Notes: a model not told the origin generated them from the letters alone. Shown: positions 42,321 through 54,880, counted from the first letter of the stretch. The stretch is DNA of 64,000 nt from Toxonevra muliebris (GCA_963691655.1 OY829326.1:90761235-90825234), one strand, 5' to 3'. Translations and numbers: made by a program.

Positions 42321-42572
42321 CATACAAATATCGTAGGTGCCGTTCAGCGTGGCCGTTGATAAATTTCAAAAAGCTGCAAAAAAGTGTCAATGAGAGTAAA
42401 AAAGTCTAATCCAATTTTTTTTTTTAATAAAAGGAACATTTATTTCATTTCGCAGCAGTTTGCATATAAAAAAAATGTATTGATGTATTGAAAGTAAAAA
42501 AATCAATTATCCCAAGTAATTAATACATTAAGGTGCTTCACGAAAAAAAAGTTGTTGTACATCTCCAAAAAT

Positions 42573-45023
42573 AGCTGCGATGCGGGTGACGCTGCGGTGC
42601 AGGTCACAACGCCAACATTGCATCTAATTAACGAAATTATCATCCAATACAAAATCGCGTGGGCGGTTAATGGCTTTGCTCCTTTTAAGTCGCCTGGACC
42701 AGATGGCATCATCCCTGCTATGCTGCAGGAGACATTTGTTAGGGTGCTGCCATGGCTGGAAGCGATCTTCAAAGCGTGCTTGAGGCAAGACCATGTTCCA
42801 TCCGGCTGGAAGCAAGTAAAGGTGATCTTCATCCCAAAGGTGGGTAAAAGAAGGCACGAATTATCGAAGGACTACAGACCAATAAGTCTATCATCCTTCA
42901 TACTCAAGACGTTTGAAAAGCTTTTAGATGTTTACTTACGGAATCTCCTGGAGAATTCCGGTCTATCCACTGCGCAGCACGCGTATCTCAAGAGAAAGTC
43001 GACGGAGACTGCTCTTCATGAGGTGGTGCAAGTAGTGGAAAGATCATTAGAACATAAACAATACACGTTAGCCGCCTTTCTGGACATAGAAGGGGCTTTC
43101 AACTTAGGAGTGGATAACTGCATCACCAGCTGGATCACTTCTATGCTAAGGAATAGGGTTATTAATGCAAAACTCGGTAACACCAATATCAAGCACGTTA
43201 GCAGGGGAACTCCGCAGGGAGGAGTTATTTCAACTCTTCTTTGGCTGTGTGTAATAAACAGCATCCTGGTCAGTTAACGTCGTGGCGTATGCGGACGATG
43301 TTGTACTAATGGTTTCAGGTCTCTGCCCTAGCACGATCAGTGGGATACTGCAAAGGGCACTTGCTGATCTCAGCTCCTAGGCCACACGGTGTGGGCTAGG
43401 GCTGAATCCAAGTAAAACAGAACTGATGCTATTTACCAACAGGACCAAAATACCCAGGTTTAACCTTCCACAACTTAATGGACATGTACTGTCTCTCTCA
43501 ACTAATGCCAGTTACTTGGGTGTTATACTGGACCCAAAGTTGAATTGGAGTCAAAACACAGAGTACCGAGTGAAGAAAGCTTGTAAAGCTTTCTATGCCT
43601 GCAAAAATATGATTGGAAGGAAATGGGGCCTCCAACCTAAATTAACTTTATGGATGTATAAAGCGGTGGTACGCCCAATATTAACCTACGGATCCGTGGT
43701 ATGGTGGAAAGCCCTCAGTAAGGACTACATCGTTAAAAAACTAAGAAGAATCCAAAAATCAGCGTGCGTTGGAGCTACAAAAGCCATTCGCTCCTGTCCT
43801 GGGGAGGCTCTCAATGTTCTAATGTATCTGATTCCAATAGATCTCTTCATTGAACAAACGGCAACTATGAGCGCCTTAAGGTTAAGAGAAGCTGGATGCT
43901 GGAAAGGAAAAACTTACGGGCATGGTAGTCTGCTAATGCCGCATGAGCGGAAAATACCCAGTAAAACAGACTACATCATACCAACTGTGTCTTTCAATAA
44001 GAACTTCACAGTGCTCCTACCCTCTCGGAAAGAATGGAGCAAAGGTATAATACTTAATAACTTCTGCACTAGTTTTTACGAATGGTTCCAAAATGGACTG
44101 TCGGGTCGGAGCAGGTGTCTTCTCGGAGAAGTTGAATATCGGGAAATCTGTTCGTCTCCCCAATTCAGCTAGCGTGTTCCAGGCGAAAGTGTTAGCTATA
44201 AGGGATGCGTGTAGGCTACTAGAAGCAGATCACACCTCCAAAATCAGTATCGCTATCCTGTCGAATAGCCAGGCCGCAATCATGGCACTCAACTCGGCCA
44301 TCACAACCTCAAATCTTGTAAACCAGTGTAGAGAATGCCTTATTTAACTAGCTCGTCAACATAGGGTCTCCCTGATCTGGGTCCCTGGACACCGGAACAT
44401 TAAGGGTAACCTTATGGCTGACGAATTGGCACGAAAGGGATCTTCGCTGAGTGAATCACAAGCCGAACCAGTACTAACACCATTAGCTACAGTCAAAAGC
44501 GGAATCGCAGCATCATACCTCCAAAAATCCAATTGTAGGTGGAATTGGCTAGCGAAATGCAGGACCAGCAGAGCGCTATGGCCGTGCTACGATTAGAGAA
44601 GAACAGAGCAACTAATCAACAAAACCCAAAGGGATACTTCAAGACTGACGGCGGTCATCACAGGCTTCTGGCATATCGGAATGCAAGCAGCCAGAATGGG
44701 CATCCCTCACAACACCTTCTGCCGTAGCTGCAAACAACCAGAGGAAAAAGAAACGGTAATCCACTTCCTCTGCGAATGCCAAACCCTGTGGAAGTACAGG
44801 CTAAACACTCTGGGCAAACCACTCTTCAACAGCCTCGGAGAGCTATCAAAAATTAACATCAACAACCTACTCAAGTTCCTAAACCAAACGAAATGGCTAT
44901 AACCAATCAGGGGCAGTAACTAACTTGTTTCAAACTACCAGGAAATAACTGAGGATGTGGCAACAAAACGGTGCGTTAGCGCTAATTGGGCTCGTGGAGC
45001 GAACCACCACTTCAAACAAACAC
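42573..45023 (+). pseudogene. 5'-truncated LOA-like LINE: reverse transcriptase, RNase H
   Basis: Coding blocks run in order: reverse transcriptase from FKSPGPDGIIPAML (42680) through YRPISLSSFILKTFEKLLD, LAAFLDIEGAFN (motif A) and RGTPQGGVISTLLW. After a frameshift near 43270 comes AYADDVVLMVSG (motif C intact). The thumb is at 43426-44172 (YLGVILDPKLNW, VRPILTYGSVVWW). RNase H lies at about 44090-44480 (NSQAAIMALNS, LIWVPGHRN), followed by a CCHC tail (C..C..PEEKETVIHFLCEC) to 44900. Stops and at least three frameshifts inactivate it. The endonuclease and ORF1 are absent. CTCCAAAAAT at 42563-42572 and 45024-45033 may be the target duplication. Confidence 0.8.
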
Positions 45024-45249
45024 CTCCAAAAATTAACCTCGGTTTATTTTATGATGATTCCCAAAATATTTCAGCTCTACCGATTACCGTCACATTTTGA
45101 AAAAAAAAATCTAAAAAATCACATTTTCTCAAGTCTGCTAGTAGATTTAAAAAAATTTGTATGCAGAACCCTAGCATTTTTCAGTATCTATCATTTGTAA
45201 ACTTTTGATTGGCCAAACAATTTTCCCTAAGGGCGATGTTAGGGCGATG

Positions 45250-45921
45250 CATATATGTAGTACTTCTATATTGGCAGTACACACAAGGTACATTCCCCAA
45301 TATTAGAGTGAGAAAACCGATAAACGAATGTACCCGAAATGACTTTTCAAAAATATAAAATTCAGGAGCGGTGTCAAACGTGTCAAATAATTTTTTTCCA
45401 TCTTTTAGAGTTTAGTTTATGTGAAATTTGTTTTGAATTTGTTTTGCTAAATTCAATAAAATTGTTTTGAATTTAATAAATTAAAAGAGAAAAAGGTCCG
45501 AAAGTAGCTTTTTCTTGTGTAAAACAAAAACAAAGTTAATTAATTTATTTTGCATACGAAAACTGCGATAAAAAATAATTAAATGCGACAAAAATATGCA
45601 GCAATTTGTAACTTAGAGAGCAAAAAAATGTAAAGGAATATTTTTATTTGTTCAGCGCTCTTCAACTCGGAGGACTATTAAGAAATAGAAGAAACCAGAT
45701 ATTTATGTTTATAAAAATAGTTCAATTCGTTTCGGACCATATTCTTCTATTTTCATTTCGCCCCTGGAACGATTTGACAATTGTTTGTTTGTATAGTTTA
45801 CAAATATACCCATATACCTACACAAATAAACAATTTCGATATAGGCTGTCTCTCTTTGATTACGGAATTCAAATTCATTGTGAAAGTAGGTTAATTCCAA
45901 TATAGAAATAGTACATATATG
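45250..45921. mobile_element. MITE family Z, copy 1, 672 bp, 8-bp TSD
   Basis: The ends are CATATATGTAGTACTTC on the left and the inverted CATATATGTACTATTTC on the right. They are flanked by identical GGGCGATG (45242-45249 and 45922-45929). The 8-bp duplication points to hAT. It has no coding frame. It inserted into the end of another repeat (GGGCGATGTTA, family W). Confidence 0.85.
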
Positions 45922-45992
45922 GGGCGATGTTATACGATCAATGTTTTGCTGTCAAACAACGAAATTGTTGTTGCTTTGAAAAATGAACACTG

Positions 45993-47430
45993 ATTCTTTA
46001 TAATCGACGAATAGATGGTGTCTGTCGATTTGTTTTCCTTGGGTCTTTTCCAGGATTTGGCGTAGTGGGAATGTCTGGTCGATGGTGGATTTACCAGGTC
46101 TGAAGCCACACTGATATATATATATATGCGATTTTAAGAAGGCTTATTCCATGGTAGTTGGCGCGGATCGTGGAATTACCTTTCTTGTGGATTTGGCAGG
46201 TTCCAAACACTGGACATGCTTTCATCCGACCATATTCTGCATAAAAGCTCGTGCATGCGTTTTGTGCGCTCTCCGCCTCCAGCCGAGTGATGGCTATTAA
46301 GACCTCGTTATAGTCGGGCGGCGGTACTTCAATGCTGGCGGTGTTTGAGGTTTCCGGAACAGCTTCTCCAATGGCGGGACTGTTGTCGTCATCACCATTA
46401 GGCAGATGCGAGAAGTGTTCCCTCCATAACCTCAGAATACCCTGGACATCTGTCACCAGATTTCCTTCTTCGTCCATGCAGGAAGAGGCGCCGATCTTCA
46501 AACCATTAGTTAGGCGTCTTATTTTTTCTGTCTCCAAGCATCTCGATATCGTCGCACTCACGTCTTTCTGCCTCTCGTTTCTTGTGCCTGAAAAGACGTT
46601 TCTCCTCCCTCCTCAACTCTGTATATCGCTCCTTAGCAGCTTGCGTTGAAACTGACTGCACTGTGGCTCGGTATACTGCATTTTTCGCTTGAGTCGCATC
46701 GCAACGCTCTTGGTCGTACCACATATTTCTCCGTCGACGCAGTCAGCCTAGCACCTATTCGGCAGCTGTACGCATAAAGCGGAAAATGTGCGTCCACTGC
46801 GCGCATATATCATCGAGTTGAGAGATGTTTTCGGGAAGGAAGAGTGAGAGTCGATTAGCGAAGATGACATCCAGCAGCGACGACACACATGCGATTTTCG
46901 ACATACAGCTTTCTCTGTGTACTGGTACGTACGCATTTCGGTGCACAGAGGCTTTTGCCAACCATGGCTGCACCCAAGAGGTGGTCCGAGTCGATGTTGG
47001 CGCCACGTATTGTACGTTCGTCCAGTATACTAGAAATGTGCCTTCCGTCGATCACAACGTGATCAATTTGTTTACGTGTATTTTGATCAGGGGACAGCCA
47101 GATGGCCTTATGAATATCTCTATGATGGAATCTGGTGCTACTCTAACTGTCATGTTCCTAGCCTTTGCGAAGTTGATCAGTCTCATACCGTTGCCGGTGG
47201 TTTCGTTAAGGAGACTGAATTTTCTGATCGTCGGACCGAAGAGACTCTCCCTGCCCAACTTGGCATTAAAGTCGGCTAACACGATTTTAATATCGTGGCA
47301 GGGCAGTACTCTTAGGTTTTGTCGAGGAGCTCATTGAAGTCATCTTTGGTCGCTTCGTCCTTCTCATCAGTCGAGGCATCGACACAAATCAGGCTGATGT
47401 TGAAGAATTTCGCCTTGATGAGGATAGTGG
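45993..47430 (-). pseudogene. RTE-like non-LTR retrotransposon relic
   Basis: Minus-strand pieces run in order: endonuclease (IKAKFFNISLICVDASTDEK, then LADFNAKLGRESLFGP and DGRHISSILDERT, 47430-46860), a linker (46.7-46.5 kb), and the start of reverse transcriptase (GILRLWREHFSHLPNGDDD, ...IHKKGNSTIRANYHGISLL). It breaks off after GKSTIDQ near 46040. The ANY.GISLL and DFNAK.GRE motifs are typical of insect RTE-type elements, often annotated as craniofacial-development-protein-2-like. Frameshifts are frequent. The fingers and palm beyond this point are missing. Confidence 0.7.
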
Positions 47431-47514
47431 TTATAAGATATAATCTGTTGAAAAATATTTTATTTTAATGATAGTGCAGATAGTCTTGCATCACCATTTG
47501 CACCAAATCGTGAA

Positions 47515-48165
47515 TAGGGCTATTGTATTCGAAAAGTAAAAAGTATCCGATACTGGCTTTTTTTCGATACCAATTGAAATACTTATGGTATTGCACTTGC
47601 CAGTGCAAAAATTAGTACTGGAAAATGTAATTGCAATCAAAATTCGACAGTACAAATGGCACTGTTTTGAATATATATATATATACACAGAAATATTTAA
47701 TAATATATACTATAAATTGTTGAACAGAGGGTCGGTCGGCATTATGTCTTTAATTAAAGTCAGAAAGAATTACCAAACATTAAAATAATTTTTATATTGT
47801 TTATTCAGTTCTGTTCGCCTTGTAATATGCATATATCACAATATAAAATGACACAACTAAAAATTTAAAACTTTTCAAGAAACGATAAAAAACTGATTTT
47901 GCTTAGATGCATATAAAAGTTTATTTTATAGAAAATAAAATTTCCTCATAATAAGATTATAACAATCATTATTTATTTTTCAAAAAATAATAAAAATCAA
48001 ACATTTAGACATAATTTGCAAATTTTTTGAACACATTTTATGATTTTTTTACACTAGGTATCGAAACTCGAATATATTTATGACGATATTTTTGATAACC
48101 CGATACTTCAAATGAGTATAGTATCGATACTTTCCCCCTGATACCATTTCCCTACTTATGGTATG
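47515..48165 (+). repeat. Dispersed repeat R, copy 2
   Basis: Counterpart of 7460-8160, with CCAGTGCAAAAATTAGTACT and CAGAGGGTCGGTCGGCATTA. It has the uninterrupted site TTAATTAA at 47750-47757 where copy 1 carries a piggyBac-like MITE. The right end has GAGTATAGTATCGATACTTT. Non-coding. Confidence 0.6.
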
Positions 48166-48644
48166 GCATCGAGTAAAAACATTTCTTGAATCGAATGAAA
48201 ATATCTAGTATTTACTTGTATCGAATCATGTAGAATACGGTTAACATAACAGCCCAACCAAAAATTACGCAGCGCACTCGTATGCAACACCTGACTGAAA
48301 TAGAATGCAGTTACTAGCTGTTAAACATATTGAAATTGGAAGTTATTCATTTATATTGTTTGCAGTGTTTTTTGAAAAAAAAAACTCTCCCCTCTCAAAT
48401 TTCAGTATCAAAATAGAAAATAAAAATAAGTTTGCGTAAGTGCGCTGTGGGTTTTCTGTCAGCTTCATACAAAATGTATGGGCATGAGCGATTTTGACTG
48501 AAATTTTAAGCATTACGCACTTATTTAGGTTGGGCTGTACGGTGTTTTTTTCAACTCAGATCACGAGCACACTGAGCATGCTCTGACAACTCCGATCTAA
48601 TTTTAAAACCCATAGAGCACGAACTGTCGGATAATAACTATTTA
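48166..48644. other. Gene-free stretch upstream of the LOA-like LINE
   Basis: AT-rich sequence. 48540-48600 resembles the GAGCACACTGAGCATGCTCT motif of 14.43-14.46 kb, suggesting a small repeat fragment. No gene is seen. Confidence 0.35.
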
Positions 48645-48658
48645 TAACTAAGTTTACC

Positions 48659-49802
48659 AGTACAGGCCCCAGCACCGCTTCCACCTCTGGTGCTCGCGCG
48701 CACATTACTGCGTCAACACGGGCGTACAGGACCAGAAGGTCAGCCTTCAGGATACTGAATAGTCTGGAGCCCCTTGATCCCTCTTCGCTCTCCGAAAGGG
48801 ATAAGGCAGCTCTTCAATGAGCCCAGCAGAATGCTGGTGGTCGCCCTCCTCCTCCTCCACTAATACCTCCTCATACAGCTAGTCAGAAACGACAAAGGTC
48901 GACTGATAAGGCTGTCCAACCTGTCCGTCAGGACACCAAAAGGCCAAGACTGGCAACCCTAAAGCCGAAATTTAATCGGCCTTTTAATGAGGTTGCGAAA
49001 GATGGTCTTATCTGGGCCATTGTTGACTCCAAGTAACAGCGACGGTACCATATCCCCAGACAACTGGAGGTTGATACAGGTGGCGCTTCGCAATGTCTAC
49101 AAAGACGTTGTTACGGCGAATCCAGGCCCGTCGCCCAAATGCCGAGATGCCGGTTGGTATCAAGGCCACATAAAGTTGGTAGCTTGTGCAGATCAACGCT
49201 CTGCGGACCTTTACAAGCTGGCCATTGCTAAGTTGGGAGAGGTATGACCAGGTGCAAAGCTTTCTGCTGTATCTAAAGACCAGATCCCCAACCGACCACG
49301 TTCCAAGGCATGGATTCCGGCTGAGCCCTCCTCGCCGGATGAAATCCTCGAGCTTATAAAGTTAAGCAACCTTGAGCTACCCACCCATGATTGGAGAGTA
49401 GCCAAGGTCAGCGAACCCAAGGGCAACTTCCGTGAGGCACTCATCATCCTTAATGAGGAGTCGCTCTCACCGCTTAACACCACTAAGGGGGAGATCAACT
49501 ACGGGTTCGACTCGATCTCCCTCAGGGTTTACAGATGCGACAAGTTGGGTACTGGGCAAGAAACCGTCACAGAGCCTTCGGCAGAAGCCGTGGACTTCCT
49601 GGTGACCTTGTCCCAGTCCCAGACAGACACTGATCTCTCTGATGAAGGGAGTACCCTGTCCTCCTCCGAACTAGTTGGCGACTTTTTCGGTAAAATGGAG
49701 CTTGCCGCTGAGAACGTCGAGGCTCCTCCTTTGTCTGCTGAGGAGGACCCCGACGTCACCATGATTGCTATCCCAAAAAATGGTGAAGGTTATTCAAATT
49801 AA
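48659..49802 (+). pseudogene. LOA-like ORF1 (DUF4780-like), broken
   Basis: The coding trace starts at the truncation point (TGPSTASTSGARAH...) and shows ILNSLEPLDPSSLSERDKAA before a TGA. After a frameshift near 49030 comes DNWRLIQVALRNVYKDVV, then GWYQGHIKLVACADQRSADL. A second TGA follows at about 49246, and the frame then runs to the stop at 49800-49802. The GWYQGHIKLVACAD and WIPAEP blocks are those I associate with the DUF4780 domain of insect LINE ORF1 proteins. Such proteins bind element RNA. Both TGA codons stand where Trp would fit. Confidence 0.7.
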
Positions 49803-52800
49803 TCTTCACCACTCCATTACAGCCTCGGCAGCCCTGCTCCTCCGCCTGACTCAAAAAGGAGAGGAGCTCATACTAGTCCAAGAACCATGGGTCGTCAATG
49901 ACCGGGTTTGCGGACTCAATATTAATGGATACCGCACAGTGTATGTGGAGGGTCAAGGTAAACCCAGATCCTGTATCCTTATCAAAAATAGCATTAACGC
50001 TCTTTTACTCTCCAGGTTCAGCGATAAAGACAACGTGGCCATGGTTATTGTGATCAACGCCATGGCCACCTGGATCGTCTCCAGCTACATGGCACAAGAC
50101 CACGGTACATCACCGCCGCACGATCCATTGAAGCTTCTGGTTGCAGAGGCTAACCGTAAACGGACCCCGGTTATCATCGGTGCCGACGCTAATGCCCATC
50201 ACGAGATGTGGGGCAGCACGGACACAAATGAACGAGGTGAGTCCCTCTTTGATTTTATCCTTACTCATGACTTAGTTATTGCTAATAGGGGGAGCGAGCC
50301 AACCTTCATTACTTCTAATAGAAGGGAGGTTCTCGATATCACTCTAGTAAGTGAAAACTCGTCACATCTACTGAAAGACTGGAGTGTCTCGCAAGAGTGC
50401 TCCTTTTCTGATCATAATTATATTAACTTCACCATTGATAAACTAGATCCTACAGACTCTGCAGGTGCTACTAGCCTCATCAATAGGAAGCATACTGACT
50501 GGACAAAGTTCCATGCCATTATTGAGTCTGGCATACAGCGTGCTCCAGCCACTATAAATAACCACTGCGATATTGATCGAGAGGTAAACTCCATTACAGC
50601 ACTTTTTAACACTGCTGCTAAATCGGCATGCAATTCCTCCAAACCTAGAGGTAAGACTAAACCTTTATGGTGGACCCCGGAGATTGCAGAGCTACGAAAA
50701 GTATGCAGAAGACTCTTTAATAGAGCCAAGGCTTTCAATGACTGGTTTCTCTTTAAATCTAAACAAAGGGAACTTAAGTACGCTATAAGAAAAGCCAAAA
50801 GGGCGTCTTGGAGGAACTTCTGTGGTAGCATAGAAAGCTTCTCCGAGACTAGCCGACTTCGAAAACTCTTGAATACGACCCCTAGGGCTCTCGACTGTAT
50901 CCAGAAATCCGATGGTCATTGGACTGATTCTGGGATCGAGACCTTAGAGGTCCTCCTGTATACTAATTTTCCAGGGAGTAAAACCTTCGTTGATCATAGT
51001 CCTCCTGTGACCGATCATCTTTTAAGTAACACCTCCCCTTTTCAATTGACCGACACTCTTCTAAAGTGGGCCATCAAATCCTTCAGCCCCTACAAATCTC
51101 CAGGGCCAGATGGCATCATTCCCGCGGATATTCAGCAAGGGGCTGAACACGTAACATCATGGCTATTGCAAATTTATAATGCTTGCCTAAAATTTTCGTA
51201 CATTCCCAAAAGCTGGAGAGAGGCTCGTGTAGTCTTCATACCCAAAGCAGGGAAGGCGTCCCATATCAACCCAAAGGACTTCAGACCGATCAGTCTGTCC
51301 TCCTTTCTCTTAAAAATATTAGAAAGGGTTCTTGATTTTCATATCAGGAACTCTATCAATCCCACTCTTTTATCCAAATCACAGCATGCCTATACTAAAG
51401 GGAAGTCTGTGGAAACAGCGCTACATGTACTCATTGAGGAAGTTGAGAAATCACTTTCCAACAAGGAATACACACTTGCAGTGTTTCTTGATATCGAGGG
51501 GGCTTTCAACAATGTCTGCCCCGACGCTGTCGTTAATGCCTTAATAAATCTTAATCTTGATGTTAATCTGGTTAAATTTATAGGACAACTACTTAAAACA
51601 CGTATCATCAGCTCCTCTATCGGAAATGATAAAGTCAAAAAGGTTGTCAATAGGGGCACACCACAAGGAGGTGTATTATCGCCTCTTATTTGGAATCTGG
51701 CGGTGAACACACTGCTAAACAGATTAGATCAAACCGGCTGCAAAATAATAGCTTATGCAGTGACATTGCTATTGCAGTATCCGGCAAATACGTTGCTACT
51801 CTTTCAGAACGGCTAAATCACTCACTTAGCATTCTGTCTCACTGGTGCCGTGAATTCGGTCTTAATGTTAATCCTGCCAAAACAGAGGTTATGCTTTTCA
51901 CTAGAAAGTATAAAATACCAACTTTTGCCCTACCCAAAATTAATGGTATCTCGCTTTGTCTTAGTAAGCGCGTCAAATATTTAGGACTTGTTCTTGATCC
52001 TAAACTTCAATGGAAAGCTAACATAGCAGAGAGAGTACGGAAAGCCTCTTGCGCTCTCTACTGCTGTAAGAGGGCATTAGGAACAAGATGGGGTATTCAA
52101 CCTCGAGTCACTTCCTGGCTCTATTCAGCAGTGGTCGATCCTAATCTTTATGGATCCGTCTTCTGGTGGCCAGCTACTTCAAAGGCGGTCAACCTTAAAC
52201 CACTGGATAAGGTTAGAAGAACGGCAGCCATATTGATTACTGGGGCCCTCCGTACTACCTCCACGAAAGCTCTCTTCGCAATCCTTCATTGGTTGCCAAC
52301 CTGCTGTCAGACTCAGTGCCCTAACTCGCTGGACCCGGTCAAACCTGGGCCATGCCAAGATTTTAATCCACGATACGTCCGTACCAACTAACGTAGACTA
52401 CATTTGCTCTACCCCTAATTTAAACCACACGTTCTTCACCCATATCCCCAGTAGAGAGGAATGGGTTAATGACGAGGTGGTCACTGACAATTTAATTGAC
52501 ATCTATACAGATGGATCCAAATCGGAGGAAAGAGTCGGCTGTGGCATCTTCTCTAGTAAGTTAGATCTCAGACTCTCTTTCCGACTTCCTGACCATTGCA
52601 GCGTCTTTCAGGCGGAAGTAATGGCTATCTATCAAGCGTCCAAGTGGCTTATTCGCAACGATTCATTCGATACGAATATCCGCATCTACACGGACAGCCA
52701 AGCAGCAATCAAGTCCCTTGCCGGTGTTTTCACTACATCAAAGCTTGTTCTCGACTGCCGATCTTCACTCAACATTTTGTCGAGTCACTCTCAGGTCCAC

Positions 52801-53343
52801 CTATATTGGGTGCCTGGACATATGAATATTTCAGGTAACTGCAATGCCGACGAGTTAGCAAAACAGGGCTCGCAACTTACAGATATATCACCTACCTGCA
52901 CCATTGGTGTCCCTCTTACGTCTATTAAATTAGCCATTAAGCAAAACTACCTTGAGGAAGCAAAAAGATCCTGGGTAGCGGAGCATACCTGTGGTATTAC
53001 CAGGCTAACATGGACCACTATGGACAATAGACGTACTAGACAGCTACTCAACCTAAGCAGAAGCTCCATCAGCATAACGACTTCGGTGCTCACGGGACAC
53101 TGCATTATGGGGAGACATGCTGCAAGACTTGGACTGCCATTCAATGACTTCTGTCGGGGCTGCGACTCTGAGGAGGAGGAAGAAACAGTCCTTCATTTCA
53201 TGTGCGAATGCCCATCCCTGGCCAGGAGGAGACTAAAACTCCTGTGTTCACCTTTCTTCACTAGTCTGTCCGAGCTATCATCCATAAATATTAAGGACAT
53301 AGCCAGATTCATTATGGAATCCTCATGGTTCTCCACTCCGTAA
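49780..53343 (+). pseudogene. LOA-like ORF2: endonuclease, RT, RNase H, Cys/His tail
   Basis: The ATG at 49780 overlaps the end of ORF1 by 23 bp, so reinitiation or frameshifting is likely. The endonuclease spans 49785-50450 (INLHHS, LVQEPWV, DANAHHEMWGS, SDHNYI). Reverse transcriptase runs from YKSPGPDGIIPADI through FRPISLSSFLLKILERVLDF, LAVFLDIEGAFNNV and RGTPQGGVLSPLIW. At 51760/51761 a one-base loss breaks motif C right after AYA, removing the Asp-Asp pair from frame and leading to a stop at 51816. The thumb continues in another frame (51814-52300), and a second shift near 52300 leads to RNase H (IDIYTDGSKS..., YTDSQAAI, WVPGHMN) and CRGCDSEEEEETVLHFMCEC. The product would be non-functional. 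Confidence 0.85.
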
Positions 53344-53453
53344 ATGGGGGAGTCGCGCCGTACTGTGGTATCACAATGAGCCTAATTATGTGCTTAAGTG
53401 TGCTTTCAAGCAGAAGGCTGCCACTCCAACCTAACCTAACCTAACTAAGTTTA

Positions 53454-54030
53454 TTTTTCAACAAAGTTTTTTTCAATGGTTTTGATTTTTTTTGTGCAAA
53501 ATGGATAAATTAATTATTCTGAGTTCTTGTTCACCATTTCAAATTTTTGTGTATTCTGTCAAAATATTTTTTTCAATCGTGGTCTGTCTGCTTAGTTAAT
53601 TTCTTCTGAACACGTAGAGCACGCTCTGATCACAACAATAAATATAATTACGTTTGTTCTGAGTGCAAATCTAAAAAGAGACACGATCAAGTTTTGTGTC
53701 AACTCGTATTCTGTTCAGAGCTAATAAAGAAAGACGCCTATAGTGTCTCGACTAGGTATAATTCATGTTAATGTTCCTGTGTTACCACCAAAATGTCTAT
53801 TCGAGACAACTTATATTAATGTCGTACCAACAAAATCCAACATTTTATCAAGACAGTATTGCTGTTATTAACCCTGACATGAATCTGAAGTTTCATTCAA
53901 TTTTGACGCTTGTGTATTTAAAAATGGTGCAAGTTAAACTCAATAGAAGTGTAAAATGAAATGGCTAAATTTGCCCAATTCATATTTTAACAGCCATCAG
54001 CTGCTTTGACATAAAGTGTTTATATACATG
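53454..54030. other. Gene-free stretch
   Basis: AT-rich sequence with a 64-codon chance frame. No element recognised. Confidence 0.35.
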
Positions 54031-54152
54031 ATGGGCAAAAATATGTTTTTGGTCAGAAATGAATGAAATTTGGTTTATTAATGCATAATGGTGGGCAAAA
54101 ATATGTTTTTGGTCAGAAATGAATGAAATTTGGTTTCTTAATGCATAATGGT
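54031..54152 (+). repeat. 60-bp tandem duplication
   Basis: Two adjacent copies of a unit beginning TGGGCAAAAATATGTTTTTG and ending GCATAATGG differ at only a few positions. It is simple and recent, and the frames within it are incidental. Confidence 0.85.
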
Positions 54153-54571
54153 GCGCTAATTCCAGAAATTTAATCGGCGTTTTCGTAAAATCTAGTTTTT
54201 TCAAAAATCGAAATTGAATTTATGTTGTTTTAAAGTGCTGATGTTACACAGTTACACTAATCTTTTCATCAAATCTCAAACTTTAGTTCCCAAATGCACC
54301 TAAACTAACCGTTGATAACGTTTTCAAACTAGAAGGGTAATTTTTAATATGGAATTTTCTTTAATTCTCAAATTGAAAAATGTCAAATTCTCAATTTTAT
54401 CTGACACAGGAACTAAACGGAATCCAATTGCGCTCATAAGAAGATATATCGTTGCCATCGAACAAAATATTTTTTATTTATATATTGTATATTAAGTAAA
54501 GTTCAAATAAAAAAATAGTTTTCTAAATTCACATATATATCAGTCGTACATAATTATATTAAATTTATATT

Positions 54572-54880
54572 ATAATTTTAATTTAACAAAGAAAAAACGT
54601 AAATTTAAGTCGGAATTTGGTGGAAATGTTGAATTTGAAAGGCCCACGCTGCTAGCTTTTCTTGCTTCACTTGCCGATAGGCTTTTCACTTCTGTGTCGG
54701 ATTCTGAATAGTCCTCAATTGGCGCCCCACCTGAATCACATATTAGGAGACTGCAAAGTAGAAGAAACTTCTGTCGTCTAGTCCTGGATTCTCCACGTTC
54801 CGAAGTCCGACTGTCATGCCATTTTCTGTGAGCAGATTTACTATTTTCTTTACTTTGTTTCTTCTTTTGATAGTTCTATG
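54572..54880 (-). other. Unassigned open frame without ATG (candidate exon or relic)
   Basis: About 100 codons are open on the minus strand between a TAG at 54879-54881 and a TAA near 54572. The sequence is much less AT-rich than its flanks and has Ser/Glu-rich stretches such as DYSESDTEVKSLSASEARKA, together with basic segments. The upstream TAG is also a possible splice acceptor (ATGCATAG). I recognise no family. It could be an exon, a transposon remnant or chance. Confidence 0.25.

Larger units (their letters stand above)
48657..53441 (+). mobile_element. Nearly complete LOA-like LINE with 12-bp target duplication
   Basis: About 4.8 kb bounded by identical TAACTAAGTTTA at 48645-48656 and 53442-53453. 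It has an ORF1 remnant, then ORF2 with endonuclease, reverse transcriptase, RNase H and a Cys/His tail, a 3' untranslated region and a terminal CCAACCTAACCTAACC. It starts inside ORF1 with no ATG, so it is 5'-truncated. The 3' 80 bp resemble the tails of the SINE copies at 4.8 and 34.5 kb. The element sits between repeat R and gene D. Stops and frameshifts make it inactive, but the clean ends suggest a fairly recent insertion. Confidence 0.88.

Noticed and set aside
46825..47337. 170-codon plus-strand frame
   Set aside because: Antisense of the RTE-like endonuclease; the minus strand carries the recognisable motifs.
50418..50831. 137-codon minus-strand frame
   Set aside because: Antisense of the LOA-like ORF2 between endonuclease and reverse transcriptase.
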